The notes under the pieces were generated by a model. The model saw only the letters and a program-made list of their open reading frames with translations. It made no database searches and had not been told where the DNA came from. Shown in pieces: positions 34,326 to 43,630 of a stretch of 53,705 bases of DNA. How positions within the stretch are numbered: the first letter of the stretch is position 1; every line of letters starts with the position of its first letter. The translations under genes were made by a program, and so were the position numbers. Source of the DNA: Methanobacteriota archaeon. GTDB taxonomy: Archaea; Halobacteriota; Methanomicrobia; Methanomicrobiales; Methanomicrobiaceae. The DNA is taken from NCBI GenBank assembly GCA_016841485.1, contig JAENZA010000008.1:1-53705 (forward strand), given 5' to 3'.

Positions 34326-35480
34326 TTACCCCTTCGTACGCAGTCCCTTCTTTTTCTTCTCGCTCTTTGGCTGGATTGCGTACTTCTCCATCTTTCCGAT
34401 GGTCTTCTGGACATACATGCCAAAGAACGCGATCACGAGTGCAATCCCGGTTGAAAGCATCAGAATGCGGACACCGTCGAGGCCGGCGATGGGAAATTCA
34501 AAGGTTCCCTGGAGTGAGATGACGTAGACCGAGGCGCCGTAGGCAATCACGGCAAGGGCGGTCAGATAAAAGGGAATGACCACAATTCTTGCCAGAATGT
34601 GAGGATCATTCTGGGCCACGTCGATGATCTTTCCGGCAAAGGCGACGATGACCGCAAAGGTGAGGTACGCTGTGGCCCCGTAGATAAACGAGGATATCTG
34701 GAAGAAGAGTCCTGCATCGGATGTGTACCACTCCAGAAAGCTTGCTAGGCCCATGATGATCCCCAGGATGCCGAGGAAGATGGCGCCGATATAGCAGAAG
34801 AAGGAAAATCTTCCGCCGACAAAGGATTCCTGGAGTGCCCGGAAGGTGTAATTGAGATATTCATCCAGGCCCAGGCCCTTGAAGAGCAGGTAAATCCCGA
34901 GGACGCCCACCACGATGAATATCGCAAGCTGGGGGTTGCCCAGGAGACTGCCGATGGCGTAGAGGAGCATCGCAAGGCCGATGGGGATGAGGATCGACCG
35001 TGCATATTTCGGGTCTTCGAAGATCTTTTTTATGATGTAATAGGTGCCCTCGAGGTTTGGTATCTGTTTGACGATCACCCGCTGCACGCTGCTGACTGCG
35101 ATCCTTGACTGGATAACCGGCAGGATATATTCATCCTCCGCCCCGTCCGTTACCAGAATGCACTCGCCTGCTTCCAGGTCCCAGACCACTTTGCGCAGGT
35201 CTTCGGCGATCTTTCGGTCGCCCTCGATCGAGTTGTAGTGGTCGCCTGCAAGGACGGCAATCCGTACATCCTCGCCACGGGCCTTCAGCTCATCATAGGT
35301 TTTGATTGCCTGAAAAATAGCATTCACGTCAGAGTCTTCGGGATCCACGAGACCCAGTCTGTTTGCGGTGTCCAGGCAGGCCTCCCTGCCGACGACGGGG
35401 CTCGAAACGCCTGCCTTGAAGCCGATATCATTGTCCCGGTCGACACTCAGGATCAGAGTCCGCTCTGACGACATTATCAT
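34326..35480 (-). CDS. DUF373 family membrane protein
   Basis: 384 residues. N-terminal soluble domain with ILSVDRDNDIG and VLAGDHYNSIEGDRKIAEDL (to ~145). The C-terminal half has about six membrane segments, from SILIPIGLAMLLYAIGSLL to MLSTGIALVIAFFGMY, and ends in a basic KKKK tail. This matches DUF373, a family found mainly in euryarchaea with no assigned function. The soluble domain resembles a nucleotide- or PIN-like fold only loosely. It follows the coiled-coil gene by 50 bases on the same strand. Confidence 0.85.
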   Translation of the reverse strand: MIMSSERTLILSVDRDNDIGFKAGVSSPVVGREACLDTANRLGLVDPEDSDVNAIFQAIKTYDELKARGEDVRIAVLAGDHYNSIEGDRKIAEDLRKVVWDLEAGECILVTDGAEDEYILPVIQSRIAVSSVQRVIVKQIPNLEGTYYIIKKIFEDPKYARSILIPIGLAMLLYAIGSLLGNPQLAIFIVVGVLGIYLLFKGLGLDEYLNYTFRALQESFVGGRFSFFCYIGAIFLGILGIIMGLASFLEWYTSDAGLFFQISSFIYGATAYLTFAVIVAFAGKIIDVAQNDPHILARIVVIPFYLTALAVIAYGASVYVISLQGTFEFPIAGLDGVRILMLSTGIALVIAFFGMYVQKTIGKMEKYAIQPKSEKKKKGLRTKG

Positions 35481-35530
35481 AGAAATCTATTCGATTCTAT
35501 AAATATTTGCTGAAAATGGGAAAAATGAGT

Positions 35531-36394
35531 TTATATGAGTTTTGCACGCTGCAGGAGGAGGATATCGTCAGTGGTAAGTTTCTCTCCGGCCCTGAACTGC
35601 TGGAAAACTTCCTCGGCTTCCTTCCTGACGGCCTTCTGTTCTTTGTTGACCTTCGTCTTCCTGCCCTTCTTGCGCAGTCCGCCGATCACCTTGTCGTAGT
35701 CGCGAAGCTCCTTCTGGCAGGCGATGAACTGGTTGTGTTCTGCGTCTGCGGCTTCCTGAGCCTCGACAAATTTCCGGTGTCCCTCGTCAGCAGCTTCCCG
35801 TGACTTGTCTGCCTTCCGGTAGCATTCGACCATGAGATCATGGTGCTTCTGGGCGAGTTCGGCCATCTCGGTGACCTTTCCGTGTAGGTCGGATGCAGCC
35901 CTGCGGAATTCACGTGCTTCCTGGAGTTTGGTGTGGACTTCCTTGTTCTGTTCCAGCTCTTCTTCCTGTTCTTTGATCTGGATCCTGAGCTGTTTGATCT
36001 TCTCGATGAGTTCCCGCTCTTTCTCCGTGTTCATTACACGGGTCTGCTGGTCCATCTCGAGCTTTTCGATCTGTTTCTGGAGTTCCTTGATGCCACGGGC
36101 GTTGTTGATTGCTCCGTGTTCCTTCTTAAAAGCGTCAATTTCCTCAAAGAGCACGTTTGCCTTTTCATTGAGGTCGTTGCGTTCATCCTTCAGGCGCTGA
36201 ACTTCGGCATTGGACTGGTCCCGGAGATCTTTGTTTTTCTGGGCTTCGTCAACAAATTCCCGGGTTTGCCCATTGAGCTGATTTCTCTCGCGTGCAAAGG
36301 TGCTTGCAAGAGCATTGAGCTCATTTCTTTTGTTTTTATGCTGTTCAGAATCCGTGAGGATCTTTTTTCGTTTGTCGATCAATTCGTTCAACAT
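35531..36394 (-). CDS. Archaeal coiled-coil protein (COG1340-like)
   Basis: 287 residues, nearly all one long charged coiled coil rich in Lys, Glu, Arg, Asn and Gln (ELIDKRKKILTDSEQHKNKR; QKQIEKLEMDQQTR). No signal peptide or globular domain except a short basic C-terminal part. Matches the uncharacterised archaeal coiled-coil family COG1340. Located between ftsZ and DUF373 on one strand, which hints at a cell-envelope or division context, though the 426-bp gap argues for a separate promoter. Confidence 0.82.
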   Translation of the reverse strand: MLNELIDKRKKILTDSEQHKNKRNELNALASTFARERNQLNGQTREFVDEAQKNKDLRDQSNAEVQRLKDERNDLNEKANVLFEEIDAFKKEHGAINNARGIKELQKQIEKLEMDQQTRVMNTEKERELIEKIKQLRIQIKEQEEELEQNKEVHTKLQEAREFRRAASDLHGKVTEMAELAQKHHDLMVECYRKADKSREAADEGHRKFVEAQEAADAEHNQFIACQKELRDYDKVIGGLRKKGRKTKVNKEQKAVRKEAEEVFQQFRAGEKLTTDDILLLQRAKLI

Positions 36395-36820
36395 GCTTTA
36401 CCAATCCTATAATGGATAGGAATCCTTTCATGCGGATGTACAGGAATACAGTGGGTGGGGGGAGTACGTGAAATAACCAAAGCAGAAGAGTTCTGTCCAG
36501 ACCCGACGAGTCTGAAAGTGTTCGTCATGCTGTTCGTAATGTTCAACCCCTGTACTGCAGGCTCCTCCTGGGCGCCTACCTGTAGATCGCAAAGATTCCA
36601 CAGTAATTTCTATAATATTGCTTTTTTTCTGGCAATAAGTGTTTCGAACAAAAGGGAGGGCGATAGTTGGAATTGAATGGCCGGTGGCTCCGGCCGCCCC
36701 TGAAAAATATTTGGGGGATTTATCCGCGTATTTGCGGGGACATCGGGGGGGATTTTGTGCTTCAGGGGATTTTGGCGAATGATTTTTTTGTATTGACGAT
36801 GGATTGACACGGTGGGTGAG
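36395..36820. other. Intergenic, 426 bp, between ftsZ and the coiled-coil gene
   Basis: No credible ORF. Contains an inverted repeat TCCTAT-N5-ATAGGA (36405-36421) just upstream of the coiled-coil start, a hairpin GGCCGG-N5-CCGGCC (36679-36695), an A-run on the ftsZ-sense strand near 36621 that would be a T tract in the opposite sense, and four G runs on the plus strand (36713-36768). Likely holds the ftsZ 3' untranslated region and the coiled-coil promoter. Confidence 0.45.
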
Positions 36821-37978
36821 TTACCTGATGAAATCGATCAGGCCGCCGCTGGTCTGTTCCTGGGCGTACTGGCGGCCGGAACTCCTCATCGCATTGTGGC
36901 CATAGGTGTGGCCCGACGGGCGGGATGCGGGTGCGGCAGAGGAGACTTCATATCTCTGGCCAAGGATCTGTGCACTTTTCACGCCGGTCATGATCGCCAT
37001 GACGCGTACCTTGCCCTCGAATTCCTTGTTTACCCGTGCACCCCAGATGACGTCTGCATGGGCGTCGAGTTCATAGGTAAGCGAGCTTGCAATCTCTTCT
37101 GCCTCGAGGAGCGTAAGGTCACTTCCTCCGGTGATGTGGATGAGACTGCCGGTTGCACCACGATAGTCGATGTCGAGGAGGGGGTGGTTCAGACATTCGT
37201 GGACGACATTTTCTGCCTTGTTCTGCTGTTTGCTCTCTCCGACGAGCATCACTGCAACGCCGCCCTTGCTCATGATGGCACGGACGTCTGCGTAGTCGAT
37301 GTTGATGAGCGAGGGCTCGGTGATGGTCTCCGAAATGCCTTTGACCGTCTCGGCAATGAGCTGGTCCATGACGGAGAATGCCTGGCCGAGGGGGAGGTTG
37401 GGCACGAAGTTCATCAGGCGGTTGTTGTCGAGCACGATGACGGAATCGGCTGCGTTTGCGAGCGCCTCGAGGCCTTCTTCGGCTCTGAGGAGCCGGGCTT
37501 TTTCAACCTGGAACGGGTAGCTGACCATCCCGACGACGATGGCGCCCTGTTCCTTTGCGATCTGAGCTACGACGGGTGCGACACCGGTTCCCGTGCCGCC
37601 GCCCATGCCGGCAGTAACGAAGACGAGGTCTGCGTCAGCGAGGAGGCCCTCGATGGTGGTCCGTGCCATCTCTGCTGCACGCTTGCCGACATCGGGGAAC
37701 CCGCCTGCGCCAAGTCCCTTTGTCAGGGATTTACCGACGAGGACCCGCTTGTCTGCCTGGATCATCTCGAGGTGCTGCTTGTCGGTATTGACTGCGATGG
37801 TTTCGGCACCGTTCACCTTCATGTGGTAGAGACGGTTGATCGTGTTGTTGCCGGCGCCTCCGCACCCGACAATGACGATACGTGGTTGTCCGACGAAATC
37901 ATCGTCGCCGATTACATCCTTCTGCATCTGACGTTCCTGTTCAGAATGCCTTAAAGCTTCATTGATAATGGTCTGCAT
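36821..37978 (-). CDS. ftsZ: Cell division GTPase FtsZ
   Basis: 385 residues from the ATG at 37978, chosen because AGGAGG sits 6-12 bases upstream; a longer TTG reading to 38044 runs through the preceding small ORF. GTP-binding motifs: GCGGAGNN (38-45) and tubulin signature GGGTGTG (126-132); T7 loop [16 protein letters not shown] Pro/Ser/Gly-rich linker leads to a conserved tail GGLIDFIR. It polymerises at midcell. It is the last gene of a three-gene operon with a short RHH protein and a 49-codon ORF. Confidence 0.96.
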   Translation of the reverse strand: MQTIINEALRHSEQERQMQKDVIGDDDFVGQPRIVIVGCGGAGNNTINRLYHMKVNGAETIAVNTDKQHLEMIQADKRVLVGKSLTKGLGAGGFPDVGKRAAEMARTTIEGLLADADLVFVTAGMGGGTGTGVAPVVAQIAKEQGAIVVGMVSYPFQVEKARLLRAEEGLEALANAADSVIVLDNNRLMNFVPNLPLGQAFSVMDQLIAETVKGISETITEPSLINIDYADVRAIMSKGGVAVMLVGESKQQNKAENVVHECLNHPLLDIDYRGATGSLIHITGGSDLTLLEAEEIASSLTYELDAHADVIWGARVNKEFEGKVRVMAIMTGVKSAQILGQRYEVSSAAPASRPSGHTYGHNAMRSSGRQYAQEQTSGGLIDFIR

Positions 37979-37988
37979 CCAAATCCTC

Positions 37989-38138
37989 CTAAGGGTGGTA
38001 AATTTCTTCGTAATTTCGGGGTACGGGATAAGAGTGGCAGTCAATGGACTGCAATAACTCGGAAACGTCTTGTAACCCTCTGATGATCACATCTTCCCAG
38101 TAGGGGCCATTGTAGTCTTCATACAACGACGAATTCAT
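37989..38138 (-). CDS. 49-aa protein between the RHH gene and ftsZ
   Basis: A 50-codon ORF not seen by size-limited gene finders. Acidic and aromatic: [20 protein letters not shown] at the start, ending [16 protein letters not shown] overlaps the stop of the RHH gene and lies 7-9 bases before this ATG; this ORF's own stop lies in TAGGAGG, which serves ftsZ. Such two-sided stop/ribosome-site fusion is strong evidence that it is translated. Function unknown; it could be an FtsZ- or RHH-binding peptide. Confidence 0.65.
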   Translation of the reverse strand: MNSSLYEDYNGPYWEDVIIRGLQDVSELLQSIDCHSYPVPRNYEEIYHP

Positions 38139-38148
38139 ACTTTCACTC

Positions 38149-38328
38149 CTAAACCTCGAACGAGATTTGCTCGCTGTCTTTCTGTACGCGTTCGCTGTGT
38201 TTCTCGATGAGTTCCCTGACTGCGTGCCTCACCGCTTCTGATACTGTGGGGTATTCCCCGGCTTCCACGAATTTCTCGAGCATCGCGACCTGCTGGGAGG
38301 GTAACCGGATTGTAATACGTTCCATCAT
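38149..38328 (-). CDS. Short ribbon-helix-helix regulator, CdrS-like
   Basis: 59 residues from the ATG at 38328 (MMERITIRLPSQQVAMLEKF ...). Classic CopG/RHH: strand RITIRLP, helix, then YPTVSEAVRHAVRELIEKH. In haloarchaea a short RHH protein, CdrS, is co-transcribed with ftsZ2 and controls division genes; position, size and fold match here. The upstream region has the imperfect palindrome CTGACATATGACAG (38343-38356) and TTGTC-N-GACAA (38372-38382), candidate binding sites. Orthology with CdrS is inferred from context. Confidence 0.85.
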   Translation of the reverse strand: MMERITIRLPSQQVAMLEKFVEAGEYPTVSEAVRHAVRELIEKHSERVQKDSEQISFEV

Positions 38329-38342
38329 GTGAATCACAGCGT

Positions 38343-38382
38343 CTGACATATGACAGCTAATCGTCATTCAATTGTCGGACAA
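38343..38382 (-). promoter_or_regulatory. Palindromes in the leader of the RHH-ftsZ operon
   Basis: CTG-A-CATATG-A-CAG (38343-38356) and TTGTC-G-GACAA (38372-38382). A TATA-like CATTTATTTG at about 38410-38420 on the minus strand would start the transcript near 38388, so the palindromes lie just downstream of it. Candidate autoregulation sites; inferred. Confidence 0.4.
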
Positions 38383-38436
38383 AGAGCACCTCTCTGACAG
38401 ACTTCTCTTCAGACAAATAAATGATATCATACGACA

Positions 38437-38446
38437 TTATATATAC
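38437..38446 (+). promoter_or_regulatory. TATA box upstream of cobD-cobY
   Basis: TTATATATAC about 80-90 bases before the cobD ATG, giving a leader near 60 bases. GGGAG lies 7-11 bases before the ATG. Confidence 0.5.
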
Positions 38447-38525
38447 TTTGCGAATTGGCTCCAGGGTTCTATGAAAATTGTTTTAACGACGTATATTCAA
38501 TTAAAATTAGAATCAGGGAGAAATT

Positions 38526-39527
38526 ATGAGATTTTCAGATATCAGGAGAGCCGATCACGGGGGAATGGGCCATATCCGGTCAGGATATATGACGTCCGGA
38601 CTTCTGGATTTCAGTCAGAATTTAAACCCGTTTCCGCCTTCTTTTCCCTGGAATCCGGACAAATCTCTGGTTTCTTTCTATCCTGATGACGGCTACCCCC
38701 GGCTGAAGCAGGAGATTGCGCGCATTGAAGGCTGCTCTCCTGATATGGTCTGCCTGGGAAACGGCTCTGTCGAATTGATGCGGACCTTCTGCCATACGGT
38801 GATTTCCCCCGGTGAAAAAGCAGCCGTATTTCCGCCTACTTTCAGTGAATATGCCCTCTCCGTTAGAATTGCGGGGGGCATTCCCGTCCCTGAACGCGAG
38901 GGGGCGGTGGTCGAATTCCTCTGTAATCCGAACAATCCGACAGGAATTCTCCAGGACAGGGATGCGGTCCTCGACCTGCTCTTATCCTCGGAAGAGGAAG
39001 GGCGGATTCTGTTTGTGGACGAGGCGTTTATCGATCTCTCGGACCCCGCCCAGAGTGTGATTGATATCCGTTCGTCCTCCCTCTTCGTCCTTCGCTCGCT
39101 GACAAAGGCCTATGCGGTTCCGGGGCTGAGGTTCGGGTACGGGATAGGCGACCCCGTCCTCGTGCAGGCGATGGAGGTGGTACGTCCCCCCTGGACCGTG
39201 AATGCCTTTGCCGAAGCATATGCCATCGAGGCCCTTGCCAACCGGTACCAGCTTGCAGTATCAAGAGATGCCATCAGGGAAGAGAGGGGATGGATGACGG
39301 AACAGCTTGACGCCCTCGGCATCTCTCATGAATCATCATCGGTGAATTATCTCCTCCTCTCGACCGGACAGACGCCTGCCGGAGACGTCAAGGAACGTCT
39401 GCTAAAGGAGGGTATCCTGGTCAGGGACTGTACATCGTTCGGGCTTCCCTGTGCCATACGGGTGGCCGTGCGGAGCCATGAGGAGAATGAGCGACTGGTG
39501 GAGGTGCTTGGCCGTTGCATGCACTGA
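38526..39527 (+). CDS. cobD: L-threonine-O-3-phosphate decarboxylase (cobamide synthesis)
   Basis: 333 residues, PLP aminotransferase fold type I. The start HGGMGHIRSG and DFSQNLNPFPP are the CobD signature that separates it from HisC. The PLP-lysine region is SLTKAYAVPGLRFGYG, and CNPNNPTG is the cofactor loop. It makes 1-aminopropan-2-ol phosphate for the corrin nucleotide loop. Overlaps cobY by 13 bases, and cobY acts in the same late pathway, which supports CobD over HisC. Confidence 0.85.
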   Translation: MRFSDIRRADHGGMGHIRSGYMTSGLLDFSQNLNPFPPSFPWNPDKSLVSFYPDDGYPRLKQEIARIEGCSPDMVCLGNGSVELMRTFCHTVISPGEKAAVFPPTFSEYALSVRIAGGIPVPEREGAVVEFLCNPNNPTGILQDRDAVLDLLLSSEEEGRILFVDEAFIDLSDPAQSVIDIRSSSLFVLRSLTKAYAVPGLRFGYGIGDPVLVQAMEVVRPPWTVNAFAEAYAIEALANRYQLAVSRDAIREERGWMTEQLDALGISHESSSVNYLLLSTGQTPAGDVKERLLKEGILVRDCTSFGLPCAIRVAVRSHEENERLVEVLGRCMH

Positions 39528-40114
39528 TCGTTGCCGGGGGTGCCGGTTCACGGCTTGGTATGGGAGAAAAGCCCCTTGTTTGTCTCTGTGGCAGGCCCCT
39601 GCTCTCGCATGTGACGGATGCATTCGATCATCTTGGGGCAGAGATCACGGTCATTACCTCAGGCCGGGTGCCCTATACGACGAACTGGTGCCGGGCTACC
39701 GGGATTCCTTTCTTCCGGGGCAGCGGGGACGGATACGTCGAAGACATTCTCGAGTGTGCCGGATGCCTCGAACTGGAGGAACCGTTCTTCACCTGTGTTG
39801 CCGACCTTCCGGGCATTTCCGTGCAGATCCTAAGGAGGGTCGAAGAATCCTACCGGGAGTCCGGCAGGGCCGCATGTTCGGTATGGGTTCCGTCTGCAGC
39901 ATTTGAACGGATGGGGACCCGCCCGGGGTACAGCCTGAAGATTGCCGGAGTCCAGGTGGCCCCCTCCGGACTGAACATTCTCCATGGTGCCTACCTGGGC
40001 GAAGAACAGGATGAGCTGCAGCTCATCATCGATGATGAGAGGCTTGCACTCAATATCAATACCGAACAGGATCTCATTGCCGCAGAACGTTTTTTTTTGC
40101 AGTTCGACGGGTGA
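39515..40114 (+). CDS. cobY: Adenosylcobinamide-phosphate guanylyltransferase, archaeal CobY
   Basis: 199 residues. N-terminal nucleotide loop LIVAGGAGSRLGMGEKPL and a nucleotidyltransferase fold (FTCVADLPGIS). It transfers GMP to adenosylcobinamide phosphate, replacing bacterial CobU in archaea. Start is TTG at 39515 behind a strong GGAGGTG (39501-39507); no ATG fits. Translationally coupled to cobD. Confidence 0.9.
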   Translation: MHALIVAGGAGSRLGMGEKPLVCLCGRPLLSHVTDAFDHLGAEITVITSGRVPYTTNWCRATGIPFFRGSGDGYVEDILECAGCLELEEPFFTCVADLPGISVQILRRVEESYRESGRAACSVWVPSAAFERMGTRPGYSLKIAGVQVAPSGLNILHGAYLGEEQDELQLIIDDERLALNINTEQDLIAAERFFLQFDG

Positions 40115-40185
40115 CTGAACCGACTATATCCCCTCTCTGCTAGGACTGACAAATTTTTCAACATCGGAAGACATATTATTAAGTA

Positions 40186-41421
40186 ATGGAGTATGCGCGG
40201 GAAATTGAACTCGAGGGTCACATCATCGATTCCGGCATCATGACGAGTGTATTTGATGCTGTAATGGATATGGGAGGAAATTTCGAGATCACGACGTTTG
40301 ACGTCGGAAAGAAGAAACAGGATACGAGTTACGCCCGTTTGATCATCAGCGCTCCGGAAGAGGAGCTTCTCGAACAGATCCTCAGTGTGCTGCACCGCCT
40401 CGGTGCACGCCTGACGGAGATGGAGGATGTCCGCCTCGCAGAGGCCGAGGGTGACCGGATCGTCCCGAAGGGCTTCTATTCGACGACCAACCACCCCACG
40501 ATGGTCAAATATAACGGTGACTGGCTTGAGGTCGAGGCCATCGAGATGGACTGCCTGATCGTCGTCGACCAGGAAGAGCGCCGGGCCCTCTGCACACCGA
40601 TGTCGAAGCTGAAGAAGGGCAACTCGGTCGTCCTTGGGGAAAACGGCGTCCGGGTCATTCCGCCCGAACGCCCGCGCAAGGTGAGCACCTTTGAATTCAT
40701 GCACGGAACGGTATCTTCGGAGCGCCCGAGTGAGACGGTCATTGCAAAAATTGCCCTCGAGATGCATGAACTCAAGAAGCGTGGCGGCAAAATCGGCATT
40801 GTCGGTGGGCCTGCCATCATTCATACCCGTGCCGCACCGGCCCTGGCAGAGATCATCCGGGAGGGGTATGTCGATGCCCTTTTTGCCGGAAATGCCCTTG
40901 CCACCCATGATATCGAATACAACCTGTTTGGCACATCGCTCGGGATGAACCTCGATTCGGGGACGCTTGCCCGCGGAGGCCACAAAAACCACATATATGC
41001 GATATCCGAGGTCATCCGCGCCGGTTCCATCAAAGATGCCGTCGAGAAGGGCATCATCCAGAAAGGAATCATGTACGAATGCGTCCGCAAGGATGTCCCC
41101 TATGTCCTGGCGGGTTCGATCAGGGATGATGGGCCGCTTCCGGATGTGATCACCGATGTCATGGTGGCACAGGACATGATGCGAAAACATCTGAAAAGCC
41201 TTGACATGGTCATCATGATAGGCACCCTGCTGCACTCCGTCGCCGTGGGCAACTGTCTCCCGTCCTATGTGAAGACCATCTGCGTGGACATCAATCCCGC
41301 CTCGGTCACAAAACTCATGGACCGCGGGACGATGCAGGCGATCGGCGTTGTGAGCGATGCGGGAACATTCCTTCCGCTCCTTGCAAAACAGCTGAAAAAT
41401 CTGCGTGAATTTGAGGGGTGA
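40186..41421 (+). CDS. TIGR00300-family protein, archaeal ornithine cyclodeaminase type
   Basis: 411 residues. N-terminal LOR/SDH-like domain (MEYAREIELEGHIIDSGIM, FEITTFDVGKKKQDTSYA), KGFYSTTNHPT in the middle, and a Rossmann-like C-terminal part (GKIGIVGGPAIIHT; KTICVDINPASVTKLMDRG). A characterised Methanococcus member converts ornithine to proline and ammonia with bound NAD. Same reaction inferred here. Single gene. Confidence 0.85.
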   Translation: MEYAREIELEGHIIDSGIMTSVFDAVMDMGGNFEITTFDVGKKKQDTSYARLIISAPEEELLEQILSVLHRLGARLTEMEDVRLAEAEGDRIVPKGFYSTTNHPTMVKYNGDWLEVEAIEMDCLIVVDQEERRALCTPMSKLKKGNSVVLGENGVRVIPPERPRKVSTFEFMHGTVSSERPSETVIAKIALEMHELKKRGGKIGIVGGPAIIHTRAAPALAEIIREGYVDALFAGNALATHDIEYNLFGTSLGMNLDSGTLARGGHKNHIYAISEVIRAGSIKDAVEKGIIQKGIMYECVRKDVPYVLAGSIRDDGPLPDVITDVMVAQDMMRKHLKSLDMVIMIGTLLHSVAVGNCLPSYVKTICVDINPASVTKLMDRGTMQAIGVVSDAGTFLPLLAKQLKNLREFEG

Positions 41422-41452
41422 GGGGGCAGCCTCCTACCCTTTCCTCCCTGAA

Positions 41453-42439
41453 TCAGCGGGTAAGCGGCATGCACCAGGGCTCTTCATGTTCAAGAACATG
41501 TTCCCATTCTTTTTTGCATGCGCATGAACTTTCCATCACATTCCTGAGTATCTCTCGGTTGCCCGAGAGGGAATACTCCGATATGGCGGCAACGAATTCC
41601 CGGTCGCACGCTCCGCAGTTGTGGGGTCCGCGAATCTTTCCTCCCCCGACGGGGTCCGACTGTACGAAATAGTCGGCTGAAAGAAGAATATCGACGGCAC
41701 TCCAGAGATAGGGGGGGCGATATGCTCCCTGTTTCCAGTACCGCTCCACTTCCGTCCTCCGCTGGACCGTGCAAAGGTTCATCGATATGATGTCGGAGTA
41801 GGGTCCTGCTTCCGCAATCGAACGCTTCATATCTGCCAGCGCTTCGCGTTCGGTGAGAAAGAGTGGTTTTAACATCAGGTAGGTCTTGACTCCCGCGCCC
41901 GCTTGACGGGCATTTTTTACCGCCTCGATGAAGTCGGCAAAGGTATGGCCTTTGTCGATGCATTTCTCACGGATGAAGTCATTTGTGGTTTCAAGCCCCA
42001 TTGCCACATAGAGGGCTGAGGTGCCGGCTGCATCGTCGATCTGTTCTTTAAAGGGGGTGATGATATCGGGGTGGATGAATTCGGTCCGGCTCTCGGCAAC
42101 GACGATCTTTCCCTGAAATGCCTCTGCAATGGCCTCCCGTGCTTCATGCGGCACCTCATCCTCGTCGAAGAACGATCCTGATGTAAATATTTTTACCATC
42201 CTGAATGACTCCAGGGGGTGATGTGCCACGAGCCATGCCAGCTGGGAGAGGAGCGCACAAATCTTCTCGCCGCGATCCGTAATCCTGGTGCGCTCGAACT
42301 TATACCCGCACATCCTGCACCGGTTCCAGGTGCACCCGGTGGTATGGAAGATAACGGTGAGGCAGGGGATCACCTCACCGTCGTAGAGCTCGGTCCCCGG
42401 CCAACATGCGAGAGGTTTTTGTGTAGAGTCAGAGATCAT
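41453..42439 (-). CDS. raSEA: Archaeosine synthase radical SAM subunit RaSEA
   Basis: 328 residues. Radical SAM cluster in GCTWNRCRMCGYKF with CX4CX2C spacing (C36, C41, C44), as in the TIGR01210 family. Further motifs: KIFTSGSFFDEDEVP, VAESRTEFI and GLETTNDFIREKCI. It completes conversion of the lysine-preQ0 base made by ArcS into archaeosine at tRNA G15. C-terminal cysteines (HNCGACD; SSCACK) may bind another cluster. Divergent from a surface-protein gene with only a 27-bp gap between start codons. Confidence 0.9.
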   Translation of the reverse strand: MISDSTQKPLACWPGTELYDGEVIPCLTVIFHTTGCTWNRCRMCGYKFERTRITDRGEKICALLSQLAWLVAHHPLESFRMVKIFTSGSFFDEDEVPHEAREAIAEAFQGKIVVAESRTEFIHPDIITPFKEQIDDAAGTSALYVAMGLETTNDFIREKCIDKGHTFADFIEAVKNARQAGAGVKTYLMLKPLFLTEREALADMKRSIAEAGPYSDIISMNLCTVQRRTEVERYWKQGAYRPPYLWSAVDILLSADYFVQSDPVGGGKIRGPHNCGACDREFVAAISEYSLSGNREILRNVMESSCACKKEWEHVLEHEEPWCMPLTR

Positions 42440-42466
42440 TAGTGTAGTATGATTGGATGTTGGAAT

Positions 42467-43591
42467 ATGAAAAAGATCGTGTGCATGACGGTACTGCTCC
42501 TGCTGTGCATCGGCCCTGCAGCAGCGTACGAGATAAAGTGTGACTGTCCGCAGGAGGTCTATCGTGGGCAGGTCATTGATGTTCAGGGAACCAGCACGCT
42601 TCCTCCCGGGTACAGCACCTGGCTGACCCTCTATGAAGTACAGCCGCTTGCGCGACAGCTTGGGCAGGTAACCATTGTCATTCAGCAGGGCGGCGTGTGG
42701 AGTGCGGAGATCCCGACGGCAGGTCTCGAGGGAGGGACCTACAAGTTCGAAATCTACGAGGACACCATCAACTATCCCTACAGTTCATCCTCGGATTCCC
42801 CCGTCGTCTTCAAGGTCATCGACCGGTCGGGTGAAATAGTCATATCGTCGCCCTCCACCCAGGCCTACCGGGGCTATATCGATGTTGCCGGCAGGGTGAC
42901 GACCGAAGAAGCGCCCCCCGGACTCCAGATCGTTGCAGCGAACGCAAACGGGGACGATGTCTATGGCCCCCTCTATATCAGGACCGATGAGGGCGGGTAT
43001 TTCTCGGAGTCCGTTCCGGTCGAAAGCCCCGGCCGGTACTCCGTCCGGTTCTCCGACTTTAAGAACAACGAGGAGCGGTACATCACCCAAGTGACGTTCG
43101 TTCTCGAGGCTGCGGCCACAACCCCGACCCCGGAGACGACGACGGTGCAGCCGACATCCGCTCCCGACACCGGAAAGAAGGTCTCCGCAAGCGCCCAGGC
43201 TTCGCGGGATTCTCCGGCCTACTTTGAGATCGACACGAAACCCGGCACGCTGACGGTGACGACCTCGACGGGCATCGACTGGCGGCTCTTTTACCTGAAG
43301 GACGGCGGTGCTGTCGTCAAGGTGGACGAGACAGGCAGTGTGTCGCCCGAGACCTTCTCCATCACCACGGCGGGCGGCACGGTCTACCTGAAGGCGCACC
43401 CGGTGGCTGCCGGGGATGAAGGGGTCATCACGATTACCGCGACCAATGCCGATGCGATCACCGTGTCGTCGGGTGCGGCGGTGCAGTTTGATGACCCGGT
43501 CCCAGGGGGCGCGGCGGAGGAAACCCCGGTGCCGGTATGCGTTCCTCTTGCCGCCCTTATTATCCTCGGATACCTTCTCTATAGGGAATAA
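42467..43591 (+). CDS. Exported surface protein with beta domains and C-terminal anchor
   Basis: 374 residues from the ATG at 42467, where the signal peptide begins (KKIVCMTVLLLLCIGPAAAY). Two Ig-like beta domains (~22-120; ~125-225), a Thr/Pro linker with TPTPETTTVQPTS, another beta domain (EIDTKPGTLTVTTSTG) and a C-terminal hydrophobic segment VCVPLAALIILGYLLYRE. Probably a surface or S-layer-associated protein; no named family recognised. An alternative ATG at 42449 adds six residues before the signal. Confidence 0.7.
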   Translation: MKKIVCMTVLLLLCIGPAAAYEIKCDCPQEVYRGQVIDVQGTSTLPPGYSTWLTLYEVQPLARQLGQVTIVIQQGGVWSAEIPTAGLEGGTYKFEIYEDTINYPYSSSSDSPVVFKVIDRSGEIVISSPSTQAYRGYIDVAGRVTTEEAPPGLQIVAANANGDDVYGPLYIRTDEGGYFSESVPVESPGRYSVRFSDFKNNEERYITQVTFVLEAAATTPTPETTTVQPTSAPDTGKKVSASAQASRDSPAYFEIDTKPGTLTVTTSTGIDWRLFYLKDGGAVVKVDETGSVSPETFSITTAGGTVYLKAHPVAAGDEGVITITATNADAITVSSGAAVQFDDPVPGGAAEETPVPVCVPLAALIILGYLLYRE

Positions 43592-43630
43592 CACCACTTT
43601 TTTAACCAGAAACAGCAAAGTACGTAACGA

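Noticed and set aside
36713-36768. Four G runs resembling a G-quadruplex after ftsZ
   Set aside because: Loops of about 18, 5 and 13 bases are too long for a convincing quadruplex, and the strand is opposite to the ftsZ transcript.
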